Shown piece after piece: positions 1 to 13,800 of a DNA stretch of 64,000 nucleotides. The DNA is from Impatiens glandulifera (taxonomy: Eukaryota > Streptophyta > Magnoliopsida > Ericales > Balsaminaceae), in NCBI RefSeq assembly GCF_907164915.1, contig NC_061867.1:54869771-54933770 (forward strand), in the 5' to 3' direction. The notes beneath the pieces were generated by a model. That model saw nothing but the letters and a program-made list of their open reading frames with translations, searched no databases and was not told the origin of the DNA. Made by a program: the position numbers and the translations under genes. Position 1 is the stretch's first letter. Each line of letters begins with the position of its first letter.

Positions 1-1
1 G

Positions 2-437
2 AAGAAATTCTCGTCTCTTAGAAACATTGAGAGAAAGTATTATCAGTCTTACTCGATGGTTGGTATTGGGCTTCCGGATACTGGCCCCGACAATGGACAC
101 GGGTTGGACGCACGGGACCCACTTTCTGAGAAGAAAGCGGAGCTCGCTGTTTGCCAGAGACGTGTACAGGTAAGAGTGAGCAAAATAATACAAGTCAATA
201 AATGGTTTGAATAAATTTAGTTTGGGTGAAACAAATCGAATTTATCTATTTGTTCACACCTATGAACAGGACGAGATGTTGAGGCATTCAAAGGCGGTTG
301 AGGTTACTAGAGCAATGACACTTAATAATATACAGACTGGATTGCCTGGTGTATTTCAAGCAATGGCTAGTTTCTCGGGTTCGATAACCGACCAACTTGA
401 GATGGCTTGCAAACATTCTTATGCCATTCAAGCTTAA
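2..437 (+). CDS. DUF630/DUF632 protein (NRG2/APSR1-like), C-terminal two exons
   Basis: This is the 3' end of a gene that starts before the window. Exons are 2-169 and 270-437, 56 codons each including the stop, joined in phase 0 by a 100-bp GT-AG intron. The translation contains [38 protein letters not shown] and then [20 protein letters not shown] followed by GVFQAMASF. These match, from memory of the family, the conserved end of the DUF632 domain in NRG2 and APSR1-like proteins, which are linked to nitrate regulation and phosphate/root responses. The family typically has an N-terminal DUF630 domain, which lies outside the window. The protein ends ...SYAIQA. A possible extra coding segment follows an AG at 541-542 and is described as a finding. 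The family call is firm, the individual orthologue is not. Confidence 0.85.
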
Positions 438-1389
438 TTTGATTCAGCTTTTTCGTTAAATTGTTCTGGTGCGTTTGGTAACACACTCTCCTTGTTTGAT
501 TCGTTTAATTACTTCAGCTTATTTATGTTTTTTTAAGTGCAGGCCGTCCAAACTAAGATAGATGGCTTATTCGACGTATTCCTGGAATCAAACTAGGTAT
601 AAGTAAGATGGGCTGGAAGGTAATATTCTTTCACTTGTGATTTGAGATTAAGTTATGTTGTTTTTTCCATTAAGCTATTTGTGTGTTTTTTTATGTGTAG
701 ATAAAAACTGTTTTTTTTGAAATTTTGTTTATCCTGTTGAGTGGAAGGAAATAGGGTTTACCTCGATGTGTATAGGAAATAGGTTATCAGCTATCACCAC
801 CATTACTGTTTGTATGAGATCAGATGATAATTTAAGCTAAACCATGAATAATTTGAAGGCAATTCAACCTTTTTTTCATGCCTGTTGGTTTGTATAATTA
901 TACAATAGTTTTGCTTATACTTTCGTATCCTGTGTTTATTTCCGGGTGCCTAATACGATCCCCACAGTCGCGTTTTAATGTTTTTTAGTATCTGAGTTTC
1001 TGACTAGCAAAACTCCATAGTTATGACCCTCCTTTAAATTATAGTGTTTTTTTTAGTAAATCTTTGTTAATTGAGCCATCTTGGTGGGTTTGTATGGTTT
1101 ATTTTATATGTTATTGTTTTGAATAATTATAGTTTGATTGGAACTAAAAATTTGAAATTTAGGTAAGGGCAATGGATTGTAAACAAGGGTCATGGATTGG
1201 TTGCAGCTTTTTTTATTTATGTCTGGGGACATGTCCCAAGTTTTACCAGGCCTGGTTCAAAAAATCTGATTATTAAAAAAAGTGAGTTATTTGTTAAAAA
1301 TATTAATTTTTAAAATAAAATAAAGATTATTTTAGTTTTTATTAAAAGATGTTTACAACAGAAAAACTCATTTTCTAACTCATTTTGGA
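438..1389. other. 3' flank of the DUF632 gene
   Basis: This stretch holds the 3' UTR and downstream region of the DUF632 gene. It is AT-rich with long T-runs. An AG at 541-542 is followed by 17 open codons and a stop at 594-596, so an alternative terminal exon is possible. No other coding pattern or RNA gene is seen. Confidence 0.5.
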
Positions 1390-2400
1390 CCTGGTTTCTC
1401 AAAGGTATCTTGTTCATTCATTCCCAAATTAACTTAGTTTACTATTTAAACTCAGTTTTTTTATTTATTTTTTATTTTTTTATATTTAAAATTCATTATA
1501 TATAAACTAAATTATTTATGATATATATTTTAGATTATTATTTTTATAATTTGATTATTTATATTTTGATATATAATTTAAATGATTATTTATATAAATT
1601 AAATAATTTATATTTTAATATATATTTTAAATTATTATTTTTACAAATTTGATTATTTATATTTTGATATATAATTTAAATTTGATTATTTATATTTTAA
1701 TATATATATATATATTTACATTTTATTTATTATTTATATAGTGTAATAAATATTTTCATTAGTATTCTAATAAATAATTGATAAATACTAATAAATTTAA
1801 AATATTTTAACCATAATAATATAATAATTAAATATTCATAAAAACATTTTTAATTATCAATTATTTATTAAATATAATAACATTTTTAATTAAATATAAT
1901 AACAATATTACCATATTTTAACTATAGAAATATGGTAATTTTGTTATTATATTTAATAAATAATTAATAAATTTAAAAATATTTTTATAAATATTTAATT
2001 ATTATATTATTAAGATTAAAATATTTTAAATTTATTAGTATTTATCAATTATTTATTAGAATTATTTAATTATTATTACACTATATATAAATAATAATTA
2101 AAATGTAAATATATATATATATAATAAAATATAAATAATTAAATTTATAAAAAATAATTAAATTTAAATTATATATCAAAATATAAATAATCAAATTTAT
2201 AAAAATATATATGAAAATATAAATAATTTACTTTATATAAATAGTAATTTAAAATATATATCAAATTATAAATAATTTAATTTATATATAATGAATTTTA
2301 AATATAAAAAAATGAGTTTGAATAGTAAACTAGGTTAGTTTAAGAAAGAATGAACAAACTAGGTTAATTTGGGAAAGTGAACGCCAAACAAGGTTACCTT
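1390..2400. repeat. Long AT-rich foldback element, copy 1
   Basis: A palindromic block of about 1 kb. The left arm starts near 1390 and carries TTGTTCATTCATTCCCAAAT and an A/T-rich body. The right arm, up to about 2400, is its reverse complement and carries AGTAAACTAGGTTAGTTT. The turn is near 1900-1940, where TATTACCATATTT is answered by AAATATGGTAAT. No protein is encoded. This is the form expected of a foldback or MITE-like element with very long inverted repeats. The outermost ~20 bases present in the second copy are missing or diverged at the left end. Confidence 0.75.
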
Positions 2401-3400
2401 GTTTGTCGTTCACTTTCCCAAAGTAACCTAGTTTGTTCATTCATTCCCAAACTAACCTAGTTTACTATTCAAACTCAATTTTATTTATTTATTTATTTTA
2501 TATTTAAAATTTATTATATAAATTTTATATTTTGATATATATTTTAAATTATTATTTATATAAACTAAATTATTTATATTTTGATATATATTTTAAATTA
2601 TTATTTTTATAAATTAGATTATTTATATTTTGATATATAATTTAAATATAATTATTTTTTATAAATTTGATTATTTGTATTTTAATATATATATATATAT
2701 TTACATTTCAATTATTATTTATATAGTGTAATAAATATTAAATAATTTTAATAAATAATTGATGGATACTAATAAATTTAAAATATTTTAACCATAATAA
2801 TATAATAATTAAATATTCGCTTTTTTAATTTTATCAATTATTTTTTAAATATAATAAAAAGATTATCATATTTATAGGGTTAAAATATTAATTAAAAATG
2901 TTATTATATTTAATAAATAATTGATAAATTTAAAAACTTTTTTATGAATATATTATTATAGTTAAAATATTTTAAATTTCTTAGTATTTATCAATTATTT
3001 ATTAGAATGTTAAAGGAAATATTTATTATATATATAAATAATAGTTAAAATGTAAATATATATATATATATATTAAAATATAAATAATTAAATTTATAAA
3101 AATAATCAAATTTAAAATATATATCAAAATATAAATAATTAAATTTATAAAAATAATAATTTAAAATATATATCAAAATATAAATAATTTAATTTATAAA
3201 AATAATAATTTAAATTATATATCAAAATATAAATAATTTAGTTTTATATAATAAATTTTAAATGTAAAAAGAATAAATAAATTAATAAAACTGAGTTTGA
3301 ATAGTAAACTAGGTTAGTTTGGGAATAAATGAACAAACTAGTTACTTTGGGAAAGTGAACGGCAAACAAGGTTACTTTGGGAAACTGTTCCTTGTTCGGT
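2391..3400. repeat. Long AT-rich foldback element, copy 2
   Basis: A second palindrome of about 1 kb directly abuts copy 1. Its left arm begins at the junction palindrome AAACAAGGTTACCTTGTTT and continues with GTTCACTTTCCCAAAGTAAC. The right arm ends near 3390 with GGGAAAGTGAACGGCAAACA. The turn is near 2850-2890. The four arms of the two elements are all recognisably related. No coding capacity is seen. Confidence 0.75.
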
Positions 3401-3554
3401 TATGGTTTTTTTTTTTAAATCAAGAGAGAGAAATTGAATGATGGCGATGATTTTGAGGAAGTAATGACTATTTTTTTTTGATAAAAAGACAAATATTGAT
3501 ATATATAAATAAAAAGTGAGCGAAAGATTATGGGGTAGTGAATTAGAACTACAT

Positions 3555-4370
3555 GGAGCGCTCGTAGCGCTGATTAGACTGGCTAATCAGCTGGTTCAGT
3601 ATTAATAATTTTCTCTCTTTTTTTCAATACTTACATTTTTTTCTCTCTATTTTAAATAAGACACATTCAAATTAGTCAATAAAAAAAAATTCAATTTTTA
3701 TTATTAAAAACACTTAATAATTTATCTTTTTAATTTTTATTATTATAAATATTCTTTTTTTTTTAAATATGTCACTATAAACACGTATTTTAATTATTTA
3801 TCTTCAATAATAATTAATTTTGTTATATTTAATTAAAAACAAATATTTGACTAATTTACTATTTTATATTAATAAATTGCACAATTTAATTAAATTAAAA
3901 AAATAAAAAAGTATTAAGAAAATAAACTTACCAAAAAACATGGTTCAAATTGTATCATAACATTATTAATCATCAAGCAATATAGTAGTTTAGTTTTCAA
4001 AGTATTCTATCGTCATCATATTGAAAACGAAAACTTTATATCTAAATAATATATAATTTAGAATAAAAATAATATAATTATTTTCAATAATTTATGATTG
4101 AAAATAAATTTCAATTTTTTTAATAAATAAAAGAAAATAATTAAAATACTACTTATAATGACATATTTTAAAAAAAATAATATTTATAATAATAAAAATT
4201 AAAGAAATAAATTATTAAGTGTTTTTTAATAATAATAATTGAATTTTTTTTATTGAATGTGTTTTATTTAAAATAGAGAGAGAAAATGTAAATGATGAGA
4301 AAAGAGAGAAAATTATTAACGAAAAAAATAAACATATACTTAGTCAACAAGTCTAATGAGCACTCCACTT
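3555..4370. repeat. Palindromic MITE-like element
   Basis: The left side (from GGAGCGCTC, then GATTAGACTGGC, TTTCTCTCTATTTTAAATAA and TTCAATTTTTATTATTAAAA) is answered in reverse complement by the right side (TTTAAAATAGAGAGAGAAAA, then CAAGTCTAATGAGCACTCC). The arms are about 350 bp each around an AT-rich centre. No protein is encoded. Family and target duplication could not be decided by eye. Confidence 0.6.
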
Positions 4371-7300
4371 AGTTTGCTGGCACATTTGCTATGAATCTTT
4401 AGCTCCTCTATCATTACTCATAAATAAAATATAAAATAATAATTTAAAGTATTTTAATATTTTGATTAATGAAGTGAGTGATGTGATTGATGATGAGAAG
4501 CAGTTGATTGGAAAATTGATTTGGTAAAGATTAAAATAAAAACGTGACAAACAGTAATTCTTCTTGAAAAACTCATTCTCAAATAATTTTATAATATTCT
4601 TTCTTACATCAACTTTTATAACTTTTTAATATCACCCATATATTTTACAAACTTATAAATTACACCACAATATTATAATTTCATCCAAATATTTTAAACT
4701 TAATTATAAATTAATTAAATTTTTTTATTAAAAATTCAAAAATTACAATACACGAACACAAAAATATACCTATTTTTTAATATTATTATAATTTTTTAAA
4801 TATTATTATAAATTTATGTTATATAAAAAATATTATATAAGTGAATTAAATTAATAATTGTATAAATAAGCTTAATATAAAATATAGGATAAAAATAGAA
4901 ATATAAACAAATAAAACATATAAATAAATAAAATATATAAACAAATTAAAATTTAAATAAATCAAAATATAAATAAATCAAAATATAAATAACTTATATA
5001 AATTAATTATATAAATAAGTTTAATATATAAAATTGATCAAATAAAAGTTGAAAGGCTAAAATGTAAAAAAAAATATGGCTATGTGTACTGTAGCAACAC
5101 ATATTTGCGTGGTTTGGAGAGAAATTGGGATATTGGATATCCATGTTTGGCATACAATTGGAACTGATAATCCCATTATGGGTATCAGTTTACATTTCCA
5201 TTGGAGTAACTTTAATAATGTTATTTGAGGCAAGTAAAAAGGTGACTTGTTAAAATTCATCATTCACTTATATTATAAAAATATTAAAAAAATATCAAAA
5301 TATCTTAACATTTTATTTTTGAGTAATTATTTCTCATTAATTCAAATAAAAAATTCTAATATTTATAAATAATATAATATTTTTTTATTAGAATAAGGTC
5401 CATATAAATAATACAAAATATCATCTAAAAAATTAAGACAATATGATAAAATTTAAAAATTATAGAGAAGATTTAATTTAAGTGACTCATAAATTCATAA
5501 TAACTCATTTGAGTGAGAATATAGCTAGTTGAATAAATCAATTATGTAGTGTGATAGAATTTTTATCAAATATTTTTAGCCACAATGAAATTTGTCATTA
5601 AAAGTGGGTTGATAAATTAAAAGTGGGTTGATAAAAATATTGAAAAAGATTTTATCAAATGATAATTAATCATTTATGTATATTGTTAAAATAATTAAAA
5701 ACTAGTAATAATTAATCATTTACTATATATTTATTGTTAAAATAAGAAATTAGTACAAATTAAAAAAGAATGAATATAAGAGGAGACTTTTAAATCTGAA
5801 GTGAGAAAATATTACAAAGACAATTGATAAATTGATAGGTATAAACAGAAAATAACACAACATCAACTTAAATTTGATTGGTGAAAAAAGAATGAAATAC
5901 CTTCCAATACTAAAAAAATAAAAAATCAAAATGAACAAACCAAAATTACTTGAATATTTTCATTTTCTCTGTAAATTTGTAGAATGAAAATAATAATAGA
6001 AGTGCTATTTATTCTTTAAATATATCTCTTTTGACATAATATATATATTTATTTAAGATAAGAATAAATTTCAATTTATTTGATTATTTTCTTTGTTAAT
6101 TAATAACAAAATAGAAAAATGAAAAAAAAAAGCCAAACACCAAAAATGAATAAAAAGGAGAACACATCATATTGTTGTCATTTTTGAAAAGTCCTACCAA
6201 TTGAACTCCACTAACTAAGTGGAGAAAACTAAGAGAAATGAATTCCACTCAATAGGATTAGTTAGGTGATGTACACATTTGTCACTCTTTTAATAGTGTT
6301 TGTAAAAATAAATTAAAATATATTTTTTACAAGATTTGAACCCTTTCACCTATAACCACTAAACTTATAAAAAACATAAGTAATAAAAACAAATAATCAA
6401 ACCAAACAAACATGTGACTAATGTTTCAATTCAACCACAAATATTAAAAGTAACAAAAACAATATTAAAAGTTACAAATATTATTACATTAATAATTCAT
6501 TAGAGTAATTTAAGTGTCATAAATTTTATCTTATGAATCAAATATTTAGATTTCATTTTAAATTGAATTAGGGACATGTAACTTGATATTGTTAAAAAAC
6601 TTTAAAAGCTAACCGATGAAAGTCGGAATAAAAAGATATTAGCCCAGAAAGACTCCGTCCTATCTCAAGTCAACGAGGAGATAGCATGATGCTTTACTTT
6701 TACACTCCTATTCATGCAAGTTGTGACAGGTAACAATTTCTAATTGTATAAATATAAAATAGTGCCAACAGAAAACAAATAAGTGGAATCTTAGAAGATG
6801 AAGAAGTGAAATATGTTTTACTAACAATCAACTATTTACAACACTTTTTTTTACTCATACATAATAGTAAAAAAAAAATTATTTCCATATTTTTAAACCC
6901 AAGATAATTCATTTAGTTTGATTTAAAAAAAATAATAAGTAAGCATTCAAGTAAGTAATAAGAAACATTAGGGATGTCAAATATAATTCACTCGCGGTTT
7001 TCGATTCTAATTGTCTCGTTAAAGAAGTTTTTTCTCCGATTTGATCGGTAGTCGACTAGGGATGAGTCGGGATGATATTTTTAATTCCGCTTCGATCTCA
7101 TTCTATCCCGAACATTATAAACACAATTAAATATATAAAATCATAAATATATTTATTTATTTTTTATATTTTATAAAAGTTAAGTTTTTTTTTTTAAAAA
7201 ATATATATAAAATTTTAATTATGATGGAAAAATATGTTTATTTATTTTTATTATATTAATATTTTTTAATGGATATGATATAAAAAAACAGTAAAAATTC

Positions 7301-7855
7301 ATCAATAAACCGAGTCTAAAAATAAACCGTGATGGGGAAGAGAATTTAAAACAAAAATAAGAGAAAATAATGATATCATTTCAATCAATTAACCTGGTCA
7401 ATCTCTTACCTCTTCCAAATTTTTCATTGTCATTTTCCTAATAAATAGAAAGAAAAATAACTTGTCTAAAAATTTAAATCTATATTTTTTTTTACATGAA
7501 AGAGGAAATTTGAGAGAAAATTACATGGCAAGCACAAATTAAATATTCTCATTCGCTACAAAATTAACTAATTTTCTTTTTCTTTCCCTCCCCATTCTTT
7601 AATAATGACACATCATTCCTTCCCTTTTTTATTTTTTTGCTTGAACACTTTTTTTAAATAATAAATGATTTGAAAAAAAAAAAAAAAAAAGTAAGAAAGA
7701 AGGGTAAAAAACAGTCAACCAATAGTCATATCGCCTTTTACATCATCTACCGATCTGCATAGTGAGCACTTGTTCATCTAACAACCGTCTCTCTTCTGAA
7801 TCAAGTTTCTCTCTCCAATTCAAATCGAAAAGATTTCACTCCATCTTCTTCCTCC
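4371..7855. other. AT-rich intergenic region and upstream region of the VAD1-like gene
   Basis: No gene is supported. Around 6310-6370 the minus strand has a tRNA-like stretch (TTTAGTGGTTATAGGTG, then GGGTTCAAATC) that may be a SINE head. Around 6990-7130 there is a short GC-richer repeat with TCGGGATGA motifs. A poly(A) run lies at about 7672-7690. About 7690-7855 should contain the promoter and 5' UTR of the VAD1-like gene; no clear TATA box was found. Confidence 0.5.
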
Positions 7856-10800
7856 ATGGCTGTAATATCGGCGAAAATCGAGTCATCGCCTTCGAAATTC
7901 CTCTCAAAAGAAGCAACCAGATCATCTTCTCCATCAGTTTCAACTGTAGCCGATCAGAATAACACTTCTTCTTCTTCTTCAACGAATGAATCCACCACTT
8001 CAAATGACCTCTTGCATGACTCTGAAATTCAGGTGAAATAATGAAATCAACTTCAGACACACAATTCATGTGAGAAATTCGTCTTGCATTTGTTTCTCTC
8101 AGTTTAAGCACCGACCTTCTTAACTTGTTGTGTGCTACTGTTATGTTATGTTATGTTATGAACAAATTGCATTAAGTATTTGTTCAATCTTTACTTGCAT
8201 CTGGAAAATTGAGAACACTGTTTTCTCTTGCCGTTTCAGCCTTATCCGCAGGCGAGAAGTGAGGAATATCGACATCTGTTCCGTCTTCCAGATGAGGAAG
8301 TAAGTGATCACTGGCTTTCTGAGTCACCGGAGTTATCTGTCTGAAAATATATTTATACGCTACTGAAGTAATCCTTGGAAAATCAGTACATATTTGTTTT
8401 TACTGAATCTTTTCATTTATAACATCCTGCTTTGTAATGTCTGGTTTCAGATTCATATATATGGAACTGCACCTTGTATTGTGAGAATTAAGCAAGAATT
8501 GTTTTGATTTTCAACTACTTTCTTTGATTTTATTACTTGCAGGTTCTTATTCAGGATTTTAATTGTGCATTGCAAGAGAATTTTTTTCTTCAGGTAATGT
8601 CTTACTTGGTTATATTTGCTGCAACTAGTATATATATAACTCTTGTATTTATTTTTTGGGATCAATTTATTAAAAAGCCCAAAAGTGGGAGAAATTGTCA
8701 AAATCAAAGCTAGACAGTCCCTGACTTTGATTAAAAGATGACAAACAACAAGAACATACAGGACCTGCAGTTTTAGAATTCTGATTCTATTGTGAGATTT
8801 CTCTTTGGCTACTCTTACTCTGCTTTATAAACCCAATTTGCATTCCTCAAATCCCAATCTGCATTCCACGAATCCCAGCGATTATATTAACGTCGCATCC
8901 TCACCTGTTTGGCTCTAGGCTTTACTATTGGTGATTGAACTGTTGCATATGATGATGTTTGTTTGTGAGTTGTGTTTACATCCCCTTCCCTTGAGTTAGC
9001 TTTGTTTTAGTTGAGCCAGCACTCATCTGATAAAAAGAATTTTGTTTCAATATTTCAGAAACTTCACATTTACCTGTGTATTCCTTGGCTTCAATTCCTG
9101 AGTTGTTTCGATCTACTTTCATAGTCTCCTCTTCACTTTAGAACTCTAGAACTCTTGTATTTGATAAGGGGAAATAAGAAGAATGCAATGTAATTGTACT
9201 TTTACATTGCTCAATATATCACAACTTCTGGAAACATGTATTATGTTATGCCTTTGCAAATGAATTTGAGTTCTGACTTCTATTTGTATTTACTTGTTGC
9301 AGGGTCATCTATACCTATTTAACCACAATGTGTGCTTTTATTCCAATATATTTGGATATGAGACAAAGGTTTGTTGGTCATTTTGTTTTTTATAAATTGG
9401 TTAATATTCATTAAAACTTAGTATCCATATTTAAGGATAACATTTGCCTTTTATATATTTGTATGATATATATTCCCCATTAGTTGCTGTCTTGGCTTTG
9501 TCCAGATCAATTGTTTACCCAAATTTTAAAAAGACAAAAATTACTCTTACTAGCATGTAGAAGAGTGGCAGGGCTTGTTTGATGTGGTTTAACCACTATC
9601 CCATCAACAATCACGTCTTCAACCTATCAGTCGAATCATCAATTAAAATACCAAAATATTCTCACTTTATTCTTGATACCTTTTTAAAATATTAAATAAT
9701 AAGAATATTTTGGTAATTTTACCCAAATAATCCAAGTAACCACATTTTAATTAAACAAGAATTTATTTTTTCAAAGATTATTTCAAAATAACTCCAAATC
9801 AAACAAGCCTATAGTAATTATTGAAACTATTATGGAGAACATGTTAAGATGCAACATAAGATGCCATTTTGTTTTATAAAGTAATTGGTGATATGTTTCA
9901 ATTTGCGACAACTTTATTAAAATAACGTTAATATTTTATAAAAAAAATAAAAGATGAAATTTTGTTTGCAAGATTTATCATCAAAATTAGACTGGACTTG
10001 GGCTCTGGTGTTTATCCATCATTGTAGCTAGATTCTGATTAGAAAATGTTCATCACGTTGCTGGAAATTTTGCATTGACCGCTTTTAATCACATTAAAAG
10101 AATTCTAAGTTCACCTATAAAAGTAAAGCTATTGGTTAACAATGTACTAACATGAATTATCCTTAGAAGATTAACATTATGGATAAAGTGTGGTATGTGT
10201 TATACAATGTACTGTAGAAATTTGTTCAATAGAATTAGAATCTAAACAGAATCTTATCTGGGTTTCATACAGAGAGTAATTCCATTCAATAAAATCACAT
10301 CCGTGCAAAGAGCTAAGGCAGCTGGATTATTTCCTACTGCTATTGAAATTATGGTTGGAGAAAAGAAGGTATCTTGCACTAATTCAATGATGTGTTATGA
10401 TTGCATTAAATTTTGTCTTCAAATCAATGTAAAGAAGTTGAGGCCATGTTAATCAGTTTACATCTACACAATGAAATGGAATATTTATTGGGCAGTTATT
10501 CTTCACATCTTTCCTATCCCGTGATGATGCTTTCAAGTTAATTACTGAGGGTTGGTCACAACATGGAAAGCCGGAAAATATGACAACAGATATCCTGGTA
10601 ATTCAGCCACTTATAATTTACTAGAGCATGATAGTCAGTTTTCAGATAGTCCCATGTTCTATGTTATTTTTAAGTGTTTTATTAGAAGTTTAAATATCAG
10701 TGGTTAAATGTTCAGGCAATTCTATTTTATTCAATGTCAATTCTAATTTTCCTCATTGTTGGAATAGAACGAGTTTGACTAGAATTGCAATAACTACTAC

Positions 10801-13800
10801 TATGTACCTAGATGATCTTTAGGAGATATTGTCCAATTATCAAGGATTATTCTGGTTTCTTATCCCCCCCATTCTCTCAGGTCTCATCTCCTTCTTGTTT
10901 ATCCCATCCCCTTCTACCCTATAATTAAACTAGAAAATATACTATTAACAGAGTGCTCACCTGACAAAAGTTAATTGCCTTGGTTATTAGTTTATTATTC
11001 ATTGTTGGGAGAGACAGGCCTTGTATAGGAGTATTTAGATATGTATTCCAATATCACTATCAGCATGATGAGAAGTTTCTCTCTGGTAGTGAATCTATAA
11101 TTTACAAAAGAATTATAGAAAGCTAAGCAAATGGAATTGAATATTGATCAGATCTCTTTCCTGAAATTATGTATATTCATACACAAAACACCTGTTTTTT
11201 CTCTCTTTTAGTTTCATGTTGATGAATCCCAAAATGTGTTCACTTCTTACCACTTGTAATTGTAAGAAGGTCAATATTGAAGTCATTACTGCAACGTATC
11301 TTTAAGTGTAACTTGATATGCTAATATCAAATATTAGCTTTAAGGTAGAAGTCCTCATAACTATAGAAAACTATATAGAAATTTTACTTGATAATTTTGT
11401 CCTGCTGCTAAACATTTCTTTGTCTTTCCTTATTCTTTTAATCAGGACAAGCAATCAAATTTATGCAATCAAAAGAATGGAGCTGATGTGATTGAAAATT
11501 TTGAGAAATCTGAATGCCTAGAGGATGAGATGGAAGGTTCTAAAAGGTATATTTTAAGCAATACAAAAGAAAATAAAATTAAATAAATAAATAAACAATT
11601 CAACCTTGATGGATGTGTTGTTTAATGAACAAAGTTCTGGTCATGTGTTCACACATTTAAGACTTGATTTATATATATTATTTGTATTATTAGAAGTTGT
11701 CTTCACAACAACTTTACTTGTACCAACTTTATCATTTATAGAACTACTGGATCTTGATCTTACTTAATTTTGTTTGACTCAGGCATAAGGATGTATCTTC
11801 CTTAGATGATTCTAGTCCTCCTCAAGATGGTGAGCCTGAGTGTATACCAATGTCTCCAGAAGTGGAGAACACTGGAGGAGATACATCAGAAGCAATTGAA
11901 AATAGTGGATCCTCACCATCTTCCGTGATGACTCTTGGATGGACAAATGCAAATTCTGAGGCACCTAAAGGTTTATCTAAATTTTCACTGCATTTTGATC
12001 CATCCATCTGATTTAGTATCTAGGAAAAAGCTAGTGCTGTCTTTCCTGGCCTTTGTTAGAGTTATTACATTAGGTGCACCATGTATTTATTCAGATCTCA
12101 ATGGCTGAAATGTGCTATCTTCACTGTCCTTCTTTTGGTCTGGTAAATTAAGATATGCATGCACATTCTTAGGTTGGGCTACTTAGTGTAAATGAGACTT
12201 AGTTACTCCTAAAGGACAAGAGGTACCATAATATACATAGATAATATTGATATATGTGATAGTTATAACTTAGAATTACCTATAGTTAAAGGACAAGTAC
12301 TTGACGTTAACATATAGGACATATTTACTTCAATTTGAGAATCAATAGTATAGATGATAACATAGGTAATAGTTTTAATTTAAAATTAAGGATCAATCCT
12401 CACTCCTAAATGTGCCATAGCAACATCATGAGGGGATGTGGCTGTAGATATGGTAATTGATTGGTGTGCCTTAGTTGCTTTAGTTAATTATAATCTAAGG
12501 TCTTGTTTGATCTTGGTTATTTTCAAATAATCCTGTTTGATGTAGATTATAAAAAACGAGGTTATTTTGTGTTCTTTGAGTAAAAAGAAGGGTATTATAA
12601 TGAATTTTTTTTTTTTTTTAAAAGGAGGGTATTTTGGTTGATGATGGGAATGGTGTGATGATAGATTAGATAGTGGGTTATTTGGAAGTAATTCCAATTA
12701 ACCCACATCAAGCAAGGCCTAAGTCTCTTTTTTATTTTATATGTTTGTGAGGTTGTCTTATGTTTTGATAATTAATGTCAATTTGTGCATCCTAAAGCTC
12801 TATAATCTAGATGGTTGTATGTTGATGTGTGCTTGCCCATTTAAAGGTTAGGATGAGTCTACAAATACTTTTTTTGGGAGCTTGCCTTAGCCCAAAGACT
12901 TGGGAAAGCATTCACTACCATTAAAATCACAGTATGTGCTTTTCATTGGGTGTCTTTGATGCTTTCTTGTTGCATAAGCTATTCCACATGATTGACCACT
13001 TTTTATCATCTCCCAATAAAGCTCTTAGAATATAGGTTTTGTGCAGTTCTGTCACTTAACCTCCCCATGGTCTGGCTCAGCTCAGAGCTAGTCTTTTAGT
13101 ATTTTAAGAGAGGACTTGATAGCTCAAAAGAGGTTATACTTGGGAGTTGGTTTTTCTTTTATAGAATTTGGCTTTGAGCTTAACCATCGGTTTCTTCCTT
13201 TCTACATAATTCTTATGCCCAAGTCTTCAAATGAGATCATGTCTGTTGGTTTGACTTGTGATCCAGATTCCCTAGTAACTGTATTAGTCTACAAAGGTTT
13301 TTACTTGTTATGTCATGGATATATTTGATGTTTGCGTATGCATTGTATTCATGACGGTGCTTCATATTATTTGATGGTTTCAATGTTCATCACTTATATC
13401 CGGTATGCAGTTTCCGAAGACTTTACGAAGGTTGCCGAAGAAAAGTTTCAGGTATTCTTCGTTCAACATTGTTTCCCTTCCTGGATGTTTAACAGGACTC
13501 TTATACCTCACGCAGCATATATTTTCTATATATCTCAAGAACAAGTACTTGCTTGTGTATGACATTTGGGCCTTGTTTGATGGGTTATTTGGAATTATTT
13601 CAAAATAACCCAATAAACCCAATATCCCATCATCAGTACCCTTATTGTCTTTTTATTCAAATAACCTGGTTTTTCATAACCTGCATGAAAAAAAGTAATA
13701 ACCCCAGATCAAATAAGGCTTTTTTCACCCCATATGTTGTCTTTTCTTGTGACTGATAAAATTGGTTCCTTTATATGTTGTGCGTAGTAAAATATTTGTA

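Noticed and set aside
5057..5263. 68-codon frame on the minus strand in a slightly GC-richer patch
   Set aside because: Both strands give hydrophobic short frames, but none matches a family I recognise and there are no splice partners.
7762..7962. Possible upstream or overlapping frame at the VAD1-like start
   Set aside because: It begins with GTG and not ATG and is only an alternative frame of exon 1.
13332..13622. Several overlapping open frames on both strands around VAD1-like exon 9
   Set aside because: They are chance frames in an intron and MITE. Only 13411-13451 continues the VASt reading frame.
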